Shown here: positions 11,401 through 21,944 of the stretch, piece by piece | How positions within the stretch are numbered: position 1 is the first letter of the stretch | Layout: each line of letters begins with the position of its first letter | Source of the DNA: Lepidodermella squamata | Lineage: Eukaryota > Gastrotricha | DNA length: 64,000 bases | Direction of reading: 5' to 3' | Assembly (NCBI GenBank): GCA_047495785.1 | Contig: JBLDXI010000043.1 | Span: forward strand, 372,001 to 436,000 | Made by a program: the position numbers and the translations under genes | Notes under the pieces: model-generated | Databases searched by the model: none | Seen by the model: the letters and a program-made list of their open reading frames with translations, nothing else | What the model was told of the DNA's origin: nothing

Positions 11401-12660
11401 GCATAATATCTCGTAACATTTCATAATATTAATCCGTGGCAAACTACTGCGGCAAAAACACTTGCAAAAAATCTCATGGAACGTACGATCATAATGTTTC
11501 ATCCGGAAGTCATAAAGCAACGATCGATTGACCAATCAGCGCGCCCCTAGAAATGCTACTATTTATCTCAAGCACAATGGTAACGCGTAACGTGCGGACG
11601 CCCTCACTGATCTCTGATCTGTTATGTTAGTTTGCTACTAGGAAATAATTAGCTTAAGCCAAGGTTCGAGCGCGTGGCAAGCATTATAAATTCAAAACTT
11701 ACGAAATGATCTCATGTATTGTCGTGAACTAATAAAAAACGTGAAAACGGATTGACCCTAAAAAAATAATGTGAAATTATTACAGGTAGGCGAAAAGTAG
11801 CCAGCTCAAACAGCGTGACTCCAAGAGACCACCAATCACTGGCTGGTGAGTGCTGCTCCTTGTTGAAGATTTCAGGCGCGGCGTAGATCGGTGTTCCGAG
11901 TCCCAACGTTGTAGAGCTATTTGATCTGAAAAGGAGAAGTTTAGCTGATGGGCGTTAACAATAGTAGCTATTGCTTGCCCTCTGTAGATTTTAGCGAATC
12001 CGAAATCGCCCAGCTTGACAGTTTTTCTATCGGCTGAGAGGAAAATATTCGTTGGCTTGATATCGCGATGGAGTGCAGAATATTTGTGTAGACATGCTAT
12101 GGCCGAAACAAGTTGTCGAGCCCAATCGCGAATCAAATCTTCTGGAATGGGTTCTTTTGCCTCCTTAGCTCGATTAATGTAAGCTTGTAAATCTCCGCCG
12201 GGACAAAATTCCATGACGAGGTAGTACATTTCATCATTCAATCGCCACGGTAATCTATGTTGGTTAGTATCATCCAGTTCAAACAAAGGTTCTGGAATAA
12301 ATAAGTAGAATGAACGTGAAATAAAGTGTTTATTGACCTTCGAATGCGTCGAACATTGAGACTATGTTTACGTGCGTCAAATTTCGCAGCTTCACATGCT
12401 GATAGGTACAATCAGTAAGATCAGCATTCAAAATATCGATGTAGAACAAAAACCTCAGTGCGGCCTAATTTGACCAAGCTCTTCGCCTTATCTGGATCTG
12501 GATCATCTCCATATGTTCGTTGAATCGCGCTAAGATTGACCACCTTAATAGCATAGTCCGCAAAATCGTCTGTAACTTTGCAGTGCCAAACTGATCCAAA
12601 TGCGCCACAGCCCAAGCGTTTGATTTTGATGAATTCAGCGAATGATTCAAACCTCTGCAT
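5478..12660 (-). CDS. NEK-like Ser/Thr kinase fused to ~31 ankyrin repeats (copy B)
   Basis: Seven exons: 12660-12454, 12398-12338, 12291-11979, 11925-11784, 11728-11703, 9097-8881 and 8822-5478. The joined frame is open for 1436 residues. The kinase domain (about 10-290) has the glycine loop LGCGAFGSV (16-24), the lysine of AIK (39), a C-helix-like Glu (69), HRD (164-166), DFG (185-187) and an APE motif, so it should be active. NEK family is my best assignment (GGDL after the hinge, NIFL after HRDIKP). From about residue 323 there are roughly 31 ankyrin repeats of 34 residues in one exon. Two introns use GC donors (8823-8880 and 11926-11978), and exon 5 is only 26 nt. The 2605-nt intron before exon 6 holds an inverted-repeat element. 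There is no signal peptide or membrane segment, so a cytosolic kinase targeted by its repeats is inferred. Confidence 0.85.
9129..10211. mobile_element. Inverted-repeat element inside intron of copy B
   Basis: The two ends are inverted copies beginning AATCTACTAAGAAAATA, followed by CCCTTTCGAAAA and CGCTTC. Inverted similarity then continues in AT-rich sequence (both arms share AAAATTAAAATT and TTTAAACATGTG), giving arms of about 150 bp around a core with no recognisable gene. It lies 31 bp from the exon at 9097 and accounts for much of the long intron. No target duplication was identified. Confidence 0.7.
10212..11702. other. Remainder of long intron of copy B
   Basis: This is intronic sequence upstream of the inverted-repeat element, on the minus strand of copy B. 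I find no gene, RNA or recognisable transposon terminus in it. Confidence 0.5.
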
Positions 12661-12936
12661 TTTTAGTATAGCAAATTTACGACCCTTGCTATCAGCGAGA
12701 ATGGTGGCTCGATCAGAATTAATAAATAAGCTTGCACAATCACAATGTAATATCTAACGAGCATCGATAATGTGACATAAAACATGACATAAGGGGAGTG
12801 CACAAAGGGGTGTAGCTTTTCTCTGAATGAAACAATTCGAAATCTCTCATCAGCCATCAGAGAAAAAATATGAAAGAAATAGTGAGAACACAGTTGACTT
12901 CTGTTGCTTAGTGGTAATTTTCGCTGAGTGATGGAC

Positions 12937-13195
12937 AGGCGGCCGAGGTTCGAACCACATCTCGTTCAATATTTTTGATAGTCTGATAAGAGACCTCTTA
13001 AAACATTTGTTTACCAAAAATACAAAAACATCTAGTTCGTGAACGTTTAAAAATGGAAAGGAAGTAAGAAGAAATAAAGCCGTGCGAATTTTTGTGTGTT
13101 ATGCGCAATGACTGTTTGTGCCCACCCCTTTTAAGAGGTCTCTTATTTAACTATCAAAAATATTGAACGAGATGGGGTTCGAACCTCGGCCGCCT
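12937..13195. repeat. Inverted repeat carrying tRNA-type B-box
   Basis: Two inverted arms of about 66 bp (12937-13003 and 13129-13195) share GGCGGCCGAGGTTCGAACC, then CATCTCGTTCAATATTT and AAGAGACCTCTTAAAA. Each arm contains GGTTCGAACC, the consensus of a tRNA internal B-box. A full tRNA cloverleaf is not evident, so tRNA-derived repeat (SINE-like) or MITE ends are the likeliest readings. Confidence 0.65.
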
Positions 13196-13712
13196 AGGAG
13201 CAATAAGAGCAACGACATGGAAGCAACACTAAATAAGAGCAACGAGAGAGGAGAAAGATGACATAAGAGCAATTATATTTTATTGGATTTACACTGTGAA
13301 TGTATGACTTAAGAGCAAGCGAAAAAAAGAGCAGCGATATGAGAGCAAACGAAATAAGAGCAATGTAATAAAAAGTGAATTTCTTGGCACACTGATATGG
13401 CAAAAATGGCGTCAAGCACGCAATGTTGCTCATTATTTTTCATAATCAGTAAGATTAGCAGCCCCAAAGCCAATCAAAAAAGCGGGTTTCGAAGAAAAAA
13501 CTATTTGGGCTTTGCGAACTGATGATAGTGGGACGAAAGTTTGACAGAAAAAATAGCCGCATAGAAGAATAAAACATTCATATAGCAACTAGAAATAACA
13601 ATATTCTTCTCATATTAAAATGCTCTTATGGCGTTCTGCTCCTATCTCGTTGCTCTGTTTGTGTGTTGCTCTGATGTCATTGCTCCGGTTTCGCTTGCTC
13701 TTTCCGCACACA
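13196..13712. repeat. AAGAGCAA-type minisatellites in inverted orientation
   Basis: From 13196 to about 13372 a short degenerate unit (consensus near AAATAAGAGCAACGA) recurs about nine times. From about 13616 to 13712 the reverse complement (TTGCTCT) recurs about six times. About 240 bp without a gene separates the blocks. A sequence with AAGCCG.GCGAATTTT and GCGCAATG also occurs directly repeated at about 13078-13128 and 13740-13795, outside both blocks. The whole looks like a composite or rearranged repeat. Confidence 0.55.
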
Positions 13713-13795
13713 ACCAAATGAAATAGTATAAAAAATGAAGCCGAGCGAATTTTGTGGCCTTTTGCGCAATGAAATGGCTGTTTGTCCACACCCCT

Positions 13796-14681
13796 GTAGT
13801 GCAGGCTATTATGGGTATAAGCATATTTTGCACAAGTAAGCAGTTGACAGTAAAACACTTATTCTATTGTAATCGTACGGGAATAGTCTTGGGATCAATG
13901 TCGTTGCAAGCGCGGCAAAAGGAACCTCAACATGCTTGTAGGATGTGGGACCTTTGGTGCGCAACCATCGAGACGAAAATTCGTTATAATTGGGCCAATA
14001 AAATGCATCCCGTTTTCTACGCAGACCGCAGACATTCAGAATAATTCCAGAATTCAAGTGATTAGAACAGGCTTGAGGATAAGATACCGTTTTTATTCAT
14101 TTTAGAATAATTCATTCAACGTTGTTATCAGTAATCGAAAATTTTGAATTGGCCAATTTTCGAGCGGCTGGTGCTTTAATTTGAAATCAATAGCAATGTC
14201 ATGAATATCGAATTACTGGCCGCAAAGATTAATAGGGTTAGAAATTCTATAAATTCTAGGAGCAGTTTGAGGGCAACTAATTTATCGCCTAAAAACTGTA
14301 TTTACCGTACGGAATTTTCGTTCCGTTTTTCGTTTAAATCAGATTCTGATTACATCAGATATCTACATCAGATTTGAAACCTCAATAATCACAGAAGATG
14401 AGACAGAAGAACGTTTAACAGAGAGTTAAAAGAAAAACTATTAATATGCATATCAATACATTTGTTGACTTTTTTTGCTTCGTCATTGTAAACTTTATAA
14501 TAAAAGTATTCATGGCAATGAATTATACTGTGACGATGAAAGCCTACGTAGCCCAAAGTATATCTACACGTTTTTTCAACAAAAGCAATGATTGTGGAAA
14601 GCAGAAAGCTTCTTGTCAGCATGCTTAACTGAACAAGTGAACTGGCGAAGCACTTGTGTTACGGCTGCTAAAGGAATAAGC
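13796..14681. other. No gene recognised
   Basis: Several short open frames exist on both strands, but none has a recognisable domain, splice context or support. I see no RNA gene. Confidence 0.5.
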
Positions 14682-14772
14682 CAATATAATAATATAATAT
14701 AATAATATTATATAATAATTATATAATAATAATTAATAATAATAATAATAATAGTATTATATAATAATTAAT
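14682..14772. repeat. AT-rich microsatellite (ATAATA)n
   Basis: A tract made almost only of ATA, ATAAT and AAT units, seen directly. Confidence 0.85.
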
Positions 14773-14928
14773 GCCGGGGGGAACCCCCATACTGTCACCG
14801 TTTGTGAGTGGACAAGTTGTTTGTTTGTTTGTATGTCGCCAGTGATGTCGCCAGCGTGCGCACAGTCTGTGCACGCCTGTTGCGCACTCTTTTAACTATT
14901 CAGGTTTGGTTTTTGGATGTAAAACTTG

Positions 14929-14992
14929 GGGATAACTGAGTAGTTAACCGCCGCATACATGGGATAACTGAGTAGTTAACCGCCGCATACAT
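14929..14992. repeat. Perfect 32-bp tandem duplication
   Basis: The unit 14929-14960 (begins GGGATAACTGAGTAG, ends CCGCATACAT) is repeated exactly at 14961-14992. Identity indicates a recent duplication or an assembly artefact. Confidence 0.9.
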
Positions 14993-15599
14993 AACAGACT
15001 TACACTATCGGACAAAACTTCTTGCCGGTGACCGAAAATTAACCTTTTCTTGAGATTTTATACTTCTGAGCGTGGTTTTATTCAGCAATCACATGGTGAG
15101 GGCAATAAAGTATTGGCCAGCAATTGACGTGGCTTCGATTCTGTCAATTCTGTTGATTTCAGCCCGCCGCAGAATGTCGATGTATTGATCTGCATTGACT
15201 CGACCTTGACACTGCTGTTCGACGCCGAATCATGACCATCACTTATGATGCCGGAGCAACACTCGTCAGAGAACGACGCACAGCGTTAATCGTGAATCGC
15301 TTTGTCGCCAGCATTCAGGTTGCGCTTTCAGACCGTCGGTTTGCGGCGAATACCGTTGATTCTCAAGTATAGTGAGACGGTTCGGGCTGTCGGTTCGGTT
15401 ATGCATATTGCTGCCCGACTCGGTGTTTCAGCTGATTCAGCGGCAATCTCCGTTCAAATCGTAGGGAGAGACACTGGCGTTTCATCTCCGAAGCTGACCC
15501 CATCCCCTGCTCATTCTCCCGGACGCTGCACAGCCACGTGCCAAACCCATTGAAATCCATTACGCCGTTCACCAAATTAGTTTCTTTTAGGCTCTAACT

Positions 15600-16260
15600 A
15601 TCCCGAACAATCACGCCCGATGTCCGTACCCGATCTTCAACGAACTGAGCCTCTTCAGCTCCCAGAACGGCCGAGTTCTCCGTTCTCCGGCGCGTGGTAC
15701 ATCGCCTGGAGACTCTAATACCTATTGGTTGGATGCCACGAGTCCCATTTTCTACGAGTGGGGAAAGGATGTCAAGTAGTGGTACTTCGTTCTGCTGCCT
15801 TGTAATCTACACCTTACCTCTACCTCTACTACTACCTCTTAGGCTGCTAATACCGGTAGTTTGACGTGTCCGAACTTGATCTGCGACGAACTGGGTCTCT
15901 ACAACTCCCAGAACCGCCGAGTTCTCCTTTCTCAGGTGCGTGGTAGCCGATACTGCGTGTCTCGCCTTGAGACTTTTATAACTCCCTGGTTAGAGGCCTT
16001 ATTAGTCCTATTTTCTAAGAGCGAGGAGACGGCCACTTGACACGGCAACAGAACTACCGCTAGGGATGGTTCCGTGGTCCTACTTCACTATCTTCCACGA
16101 ACTGAGCCTCTTCAACCCCCAGTATCGCTGAGTTTTCTGTTAGCCAGCGCTTGGTTCAATTTAGCACACACCTTGACTCGCCTATAGCTTTCTACATTTC
16201 CCGGGTTAGATGTTATTAGCCCTATTTTCTAAAGGTACCGATCTCCTCTGTATTTCTTAC
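15600..16260. repeat. Three degenerate tandem repeats, ~210-250 bp unit
   Basis: Three related units begin with CGAACTG at 15641, 15887 and 16098. Each continues with CTC..C and CCCAG..C.GCCGAGTT-like sequence, a GCG..TGG block, and a later ATTAG.CC.ATTTTCTA block. Spacings are 246 and 211 bp. No open reading frame runs through. The origin is unknown. Confidence 0.65.
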
Positions 16261-16330
16261 CGTAGTTCTACTGTAGTGAGCACGTTGCCATTTAGCACGG
16301 CACAGTAGGCGGACAGAAAAATGACGGTAG

Positions 16331-16398
16331 CAGATGCCATTTGAACCCTCAATTCAACACTCGAAGCCAGGCACCTTATCAACTGAGCTATCGTGCAG
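16331..16398 (-). other. tRNA-like pseudogene or SINE head
   Basis: Read on the minus strand this has a perfect A-box match TAGCTCAGTTG (16390-16380) and a B-box-like GGGTTCAAATGG (16349-16338) at tRNA spacing. The acceptor and T stems do not pair, so it is probably a decayed tRNA or tRNA-derived SINE and not a working tRNA gene. Confidence 0.4.
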
Positions 16399-16576
16399 TT
16401 TCGGACATGCTAGTATTTTAAAGGTGTCCCTGAATAGTTTTTCGCGTTGGTTTCAAACAAGACAGTTTCTGGAAACTTTCATTTCTATAGAAGAAAGTTT
16501 TCAAGTGAAAACTATGACACCGTGCTGAAGAACTACCGTTCCGCTGAGCTCTACCGTAGTCGTGGCTAAAACTAAG

Positions 16577-16727
16577 GTACATATGAGACCCGTCAAGCGA
16601 TTTCGGCCCTATCTCGCGGTGTTCAATCATTCGAAAAGTGGGTTTTGTGCAATTGGGACTATGCGCCAGATGTTGTCTATTCAAATGATTTACAAGGGCG
16701 AAATCGCTTGGCGGGTCCCAAATGTAC
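16577..16727. repeat. Inverted repeat with 34-bp arms
   Basis: Arms 16577-16610 and 16694-16727 are near-perfect reverse complements (GTACAT.TG.GACCCG.CA, then AGCGATTTCG.CC). They enclose 83 bp. No gene is recognised nearby. Possibly a small foldback element. Confidence 0.7.
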
Positions 16728-17683
16728 GGTGTGAATCGGTTTTGCTAGGGGTGTCACCTCTTTTGTGCATAATTTGCTTAACTGGTCTCCTCCGTTTACC
16801 CAGCACCCTTCGCACGGCGCAGGACGCCATCCTGAGATTCCTTCCCACGTCAGAGTCTCCATCCTCGAGCACCGCTGTCGCTTGCCAGGCGTGCCTTTCT
16901 TCATGTGGCGTATTCAACGCCGCTGTGAGGTAACGCCGTTCGCTTAGTGCTGCCGTTGCGTGAGGATATGGAAGGGTACAGTGGATTTTGGTCTTGGCAA
17001 GGTAGGCTAGGTAGAATTACCACAATTGTTCTCGTCAGTCTCAAAAGTTCCCCCCGGCGCTACTGCAGCAGCTTTGCTGCTGCTGTTGCCAATAATAATA
17101 ATAATGATATGGGGAAATGTGCAATATTATTACGCGACGAACCAAGAGAAGCTTGGTACCCTCGGGAGCACAACCTTCATTAAAACTGCAGCAAATCAAA
17201 CCATCTTATTCTTTGACTGTTCCTGACCCCTGACCTCTGTCTTGAACCTAACCGCTTTTCAGTCCCCCATGTTCCCTGTGTGTTTTCAGTCCCTCCATGC
17301 GTTAAAAAGACCTGTTTTAGATTTTTTTCTTGGAACTAATTTAATCCATTAGGCCAAAAAGAATAGTGGTCTTAGGTAAAACACTTACCTGCGAATACGT
17401 GCTCTTAATTTCTCTCGTGCATATGTGAATTGTAGTCAGCATACACTGTCACTCAGCTGTCTGGTAGCTGCTCCGCATTCACCATTTCAGACCTGTGATG
17501 CACCAAGAAACGACATTCAGTCACTCTATGGGAACTATCCATCTATTGATATCGGTGTAATGGAGCATGTAATGGAGTATAGGACTTTGATCAACATCAA
17601 TAAAACAGTCCTTGAGTTGCGTCAATAGGGAGTTTTCAATAAGTTGCTTACGTTCGAAACGACGTCTTAACGCCGGTATTCAT
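16728..17683. other. No confident gene
   Basis: Overlapping open frames occur on both strands at 16.7-17.2 kb without recognisable domains. A possible 3' exon (17491-17628, after acceptor CACCATTTCAG) reads 45 codons to a stop but has no matching upstream exon that I can find. Confidence 0.4.
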
Positions 17684-17937
17684 TCGAGACCGCATTCGGT
17701 TGAAAATAATACTATCGATGATAATACTTGTGAGAAGCAGCATGAGAAAGAAATCAATCACCTTGGGTCAATCATACGGATGAGTGTGATTTGCATTTGC
17801 CGAGAAGTGATTTTCCGCAAATATGCGTGATTTGGCACGTGACAAGCGCGTAGATAGTACAAATGCACCCGGTCACCATTTGGCTGCCAATGAAAATCAC
17901 CGTGTAGTTCACCTCGGAAGATTTCGGCAGAGAATCC
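17684..17937 (-). pseudogene. Inverted fragment of a Cys-loop receptor gene (M2 end to C-terminus)
   Basis: The minus strand is clearly homologous to the end of the channel gene at 21945-23284: it starts in the M2-M3 linker (SLPKSSEVNYT), covers M3 (QMVTGC.CTIYALVTCQ) and continues through the M4 region to the Asn-Arg-Met-Arg-Ser end. Frame changes occur after M3, and upstream coding sequence is absent. It is a partial, non-functional duplicate that arose from a close relative of that gene. Confidence 0.85.
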
Positions 17938-18544
17938 CTGTCGGAAAAAACTGGTCCACGGTGGGCCAAAATAATATCACTCATATTTGGGTCCAGGTGG
18001 CCCAAAAATTCGTGGCCCCAACTTGGAATGGGCTACGGTGGGCCAGAATTACCAGGCAAAATGGCCAGAATCCAGCATGAATTTAGTCTCGCATTGGTCC
18101 TTCTGCTCCCTTTTATTCCGTTTCTGGTACAAGAACTCAACTTCAGATTTCATTTTTATTGCTCAAAAATTATCATATATATCAAAAAGTATCAAAAAAT
18201 ATTTCACGAGTTCACGAGATTTTAATGAATAAAAAGAAGGCTCAACATGTTAATGAGTCAGTCGATAGTCGCCGACAGAAAAGGTGATCGTCACGGTCAC
18301 AGACCAAAACGCTCGTATGCAATAGAGTACCAAGAAACGGAGATTATCTGCAAACGAAAAAATGGTAATGAGTTAACTTGCAGTAATGATTCAGATGACT
18401 ATTATTAGTAGAGATTAAAAGCAATTAAAATTATTTAAAGAATAGGAAATTAACTTGGGAACTGAAATATTTATATTTCGAAATAAAATTTCGCAAGATT
18501 GTAAATTTTTCCAAATTTTGTTCATCAGGAAGCCAGAATCATAT

Positions 18545-19964
18545 GGATATAAATGAATGAATGAATGAATGACCAAATGAATCAGTTTTATTTTTCGTCC
18601 TCCGTAGGCATGTGATGTTAATATTAGAGAGTAGAAAAAAGGCCTTACCCGTGAGGGTTTAGGGGACGGCTGACGACAGGCGATCGGCTTCAGGGGCCGA
18701 CAGATCGGTCGCGAACAACCTGCTTTTGCCCAAAAATTCATAATTTTCGATGCTATTGCACACTAATTGCCATTCTTCCCGGTCTCTGGCAGTTATTTCC
18801 GCTAATTCTAGATCCGCAATTTTGTGAATTTCAGTGCGTCGCATTAACAGGGTCGACTTACGAGGTCTCCCGCGTCTAACTGGCTCGTTTGGGTTTTTAA
18901 TATATTTCACATGAATATCGAACAAACCAATTTTAAGAAGACTCCTTTTCAAGCTATCGGTCCAGCGGGTTGGCGGTTTACCGCGAGGCAAGTACCAACT
19001 CGGGTCGACCGCTTTCCAATGATATATGGCATTCGTGAGACTTTCAGTTTCATACTCGTCTTGGCGAATAATGTGCCCGAAATATTTCAAACGATGCTTT
19101 TCAATCATTTTACTTAATTCCAAAACGTCACAGATCAATCTAATATCGATGTTAGGTATATAATCTGTTCTAAAAAATCCCATAATGGTTCTGAGCCAGC
19201 GCATGAAAGTGACATTTAACCTTTGTTCCTGCTTAGTAGTTAGGTTCCAGGTTTCACAGGCGTAGGTGACGGTAGGAATTACCACACATTTTAAAACTTT
19301 CAATTTTGTGGCTAGGCTTATATGTTTTCTGTTACACATCAGCTTGTTCAGTGCACCAAAACAGCTGCCAGCTTTCGCTAGGCGAGCTTTGATTTCCTCG
19401 TCCATTTTACCGTCTGATGTGATTATACTACCTAAATATTTAAAAGATGTAACTTTCTCCAATAATTTTCCATCTAGTTCCAGTTGGTAATCTTTATCCT
19501 CACCGATCACCATATACTGGATTTTGCTAACACTAATTTTCAGACCAAGCTCCTGGCAGGCCTTGTTGAAGACATCAAGTAGTAATTTAATTTCCTCGTG
19601 GCTCATGCCAATTAAAGTGCCGTCATCTGCAAATGCTATCAGATTCAAAAGCTGCTTACCAGTGATGGGGAAGCCACCCGGGGTGTCCCTCAATTTTTGA
19701 CAAATTTTATCGAACGTCGCGATAAAGAGTAGCGGGGACATTTAGAGCAGACTTAATTTCTTGGGTGCTAATACCATCAATATCAGGAGGAGGGGGTTCC
19801 TCGCTGCCAATGTTTGCATCGCACTCAGCAATGAAGTCGTCAATCTCGCAACCCTCGAGGAGTTCCGAAAAATATTCTTTCATTGCGTCCAGAATTTTGT
19901 CTAAATCCGTAACTAAATGAGGGTGCCGCTCCGTTAATAGACGCCTTCTTATAACGGTCTCCAC
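18545..19964 (-). mobile_element. RTE-like non-LTR retroelement, internally deleted
   Basis: The minus strand encodes the finger part of a reverse transcriptase (LDKILDAMKEYFSELLEG; about 19920-19750) and then, in another frame (19741-18659), the rest from the end of the palm: SPLLF, FADDG (motif C), a thumb with FKYLGSIIT, and the C-terminal MRWLRTIMG and PPTRW motifs typical of RTE/craniofacial-type elements. The section that should hold motif A and most of motif B, roughly 130 residues, is missing. The 3' end is followed by an (ATTC)n-type tail near 18551-18571. It cannot be active. Confidence 0.8.
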
Positions 19965-20540
19965 TCAGTCCTAGCAGATTTTATTTGACATAAACGTAGT
20001 ATCACGTAATAAACGTAATAATAAATGCTCGGGATCACGGGAATGCATTTATTGGGATGGCGGATAGCGGCCATTACCTGCAAGCATTCTGCAGCCATAA
20101 CTGACATTCGATTGTCACGCCTGATAATCCGTACATAATAATAATAATTAAACAGAAAACCTATCTAGCTATCGATGAGAAATGGCTGGAGCTTTGTAAC
20201 CTATAATGCAGATTTCAAATTCCAGGTATCAAGGTATGAAATTTGGGATTAGCAATTTATAAAATTATACTTTTTCTCACGTTTTCTATTCACTGGTAAT
20301 CCGATTTTTCAAAAGGTATTGGGAGTATTTGGGCTGACTGTCGCTGGCTGAAATTTCAAATGCGTTATTGTCGTCTTTAAAATGAAATGAACATTTCGAA
20401 CTGAAAAGTCGCTCGCTGAATTGTCGTGGCTGAAATGTCGCACTTTTTACTTTAAATATAGGCTCTTACGTTGCGGGCTAAATTTTCTGCTCAATTGGCG
20501 GGACTGAAAAGTCGGGGCTGAGAGGTCGTGGAACAGAATG
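19925..20540. repeat. Dispersed repeat, copy 2 (empty site)
   Basis: Homologous to 1993-2690 in the same orientation, but without the 106-bp insertion. Its left edge abuts the RTE-like fragment. The right part contains a run of ACTGAAAAGTCG/GCTGAAATGTCG motifs. Confidence 0.8.
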
Positions 20541-20786
20541 TCATACGAACCTGAAAACTTCCTGAAAATGAAAATGAGAATGAAAATGATACAATTCACC
20601 TAGAACTGCTAACCGCTGGGTTATTTTGAAGCCATATTCGAAAAGCTGAAGTCCACCTTTAGTCTAATGGATGATATGTTTTGTTGTTGCTTTTGAGAGA
20701 GCGTTACGTGGCTCGACAAGCAAGAAGAAAAATAAGTAATTTGGGGAAGATATGTAAAGTTATTAGAAATATCGAACTAAAGAGTA

Positions 20787-21686
20787 CCGTCAGTTGGGGC
20801 TATCCGGACGGCGAAAAAAATTACCCCTTGATTTTTTTGCATTTTTACACGTTACAGAAGGTCATGATTCCAATGGCACCAGGGCAGGTGTGGGGCTATT
20901 AATGATACATAAATATTCAATTCAAATTTTACTGATATGTTGTGCTCAGTGGTCGAGTGGCTTTGGATGTGCTTCTAGAAAGCACAGCGAAGTACAAAAC
21001 GAGGGTTCGAGTCCAGGCGACGAAACAATTTTTTTCCATACAAAAGTTTGCATTTTTCGCAATTATTTGAATGCAGTGCATATCGATGGTCTTTAGCTTA
21101 GTTAGTTTTTAGCAGTAGTAAATTAGCGAATTTTTAATTCATGCCACGAGCACTAGCCTTTCATTCGGTTAACCTAATTAAAAAGTTTTACAAGCCTCTG
21201 AAATACGAAGTATGCCTCAATTGCTGAGAAACTTATCAACTACAAAGCTCATTAGAATATTCCAATTCTGCCGCGTTTCTCTGTTCCGATTGCCCCACAA
21301 CCTCATTTTTTCGTGGGTCTATTCGGACGCAATTAATTAGACAAAAGTATGAGTCGGATCGGGTTGGTTTAAATTTTCATGGGTGCCCTATAATCTGTAG
21401 GATCAGAAAAAATTGATCGCAGGTCCAGCAAAATTCTCATCTGGTCCAGGTAATTCAACGCAGAACAGTGCTTAAACTGAGTTAAACTTACACCTGAAAG
21501 GTAAAGCTCATATCTTCACAACCACTTACTCTCAGGTCATGAAATTTTTATGGCATGTGGGTCGTCTTTCAACCTAACTCCGTGCAACAATTTCATTGCT
21601 AACGGCCGGGTAGTTTTGCTCATTTTCCCGTTTGCATGAACATTCGTCCGAATAGCCCCAATGACCCAGATTACCCCGACTGACGG
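20787..21686. mobile_element. TA-flanked DNA transposon (mariner-type MITE)
   Basis: The ends are inverted: the left reads CCGTCAGTTGGGGCTA and then CGGACG; the right on the minus strand reads CCGTCAGTCGGGGTAA and, a little further in, GGGGCTATTCGGACG. Both are flanked by TA (20785-20786 and 21687-21688), the Tc1/mariner-type duplication. About 900 bp, no transposase. A tRNA-like sequence lies inside. Confidence 0.8.
20947..21025 (+). other. tRNA-like sequence (Ser-type) within MITE
   Basis: It has a perfect A-box TGGTCGAGTGG and a perfect B-box GGTTCGAGTCC, with a 5-bp anticodon-like stem GTGCT/AGCAC and a long variable region as in tRNA-Ser. The T stem and acceptor stem do not pair and loop position 33 is not T, so it is probably a pseudogene or a Pol III promoter of a composite element. 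Confidence 0.45.
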
Positions 21687-21944
21687 TACTTTACGAACCG
21701 AATTCTTGGACTATTTAGGAAATATTAGAAATCATGCCGAAGAAACTGACATTGATTCATACCGTCGAGCCAAAAATAATAATTGTTCATGGTTGGGATG
21801 AACATATCCATCGATTTACACGTGTCAATATTAAAATAGTTCGTCGCACCGATAAATTATTCATCGAGACGGTATTATTAATTCTCAAGCGCTGTTCTCA
21901 GTTGCTCGTCGGCGTTTCTTGCATTACAATCAATCAAAAATACC

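Noticed and set aside
13196-13712. CRISPR array
   Set aside because: Units are short, degenerate and contiguous with no spacers, and the genome is eukaryotic.
14389-14628. Mirror-image open frames on the two strands
   Set aside because: AT-rich chance frames; no supporting feature.
16331-16398. tRNA gene
   Set aside because: A-box is good but acceptor and T stems do not pair; kept only as a tRNA-like sequence.
16562-17226. Overlapping open frames on both strands
   Set aside because: They run through an inverted repeat and have no recognisable domains.
17491-17628. Possible terminal exon after CACCATTTCAG
   Set aside because: No upstream exon in matching phase and no recognisable sequence.
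20947-21025. Functional tRNA-Ser
   Set aside because: Internal promoter boxes are perfect but the stems fail and loop position 33 is not T.
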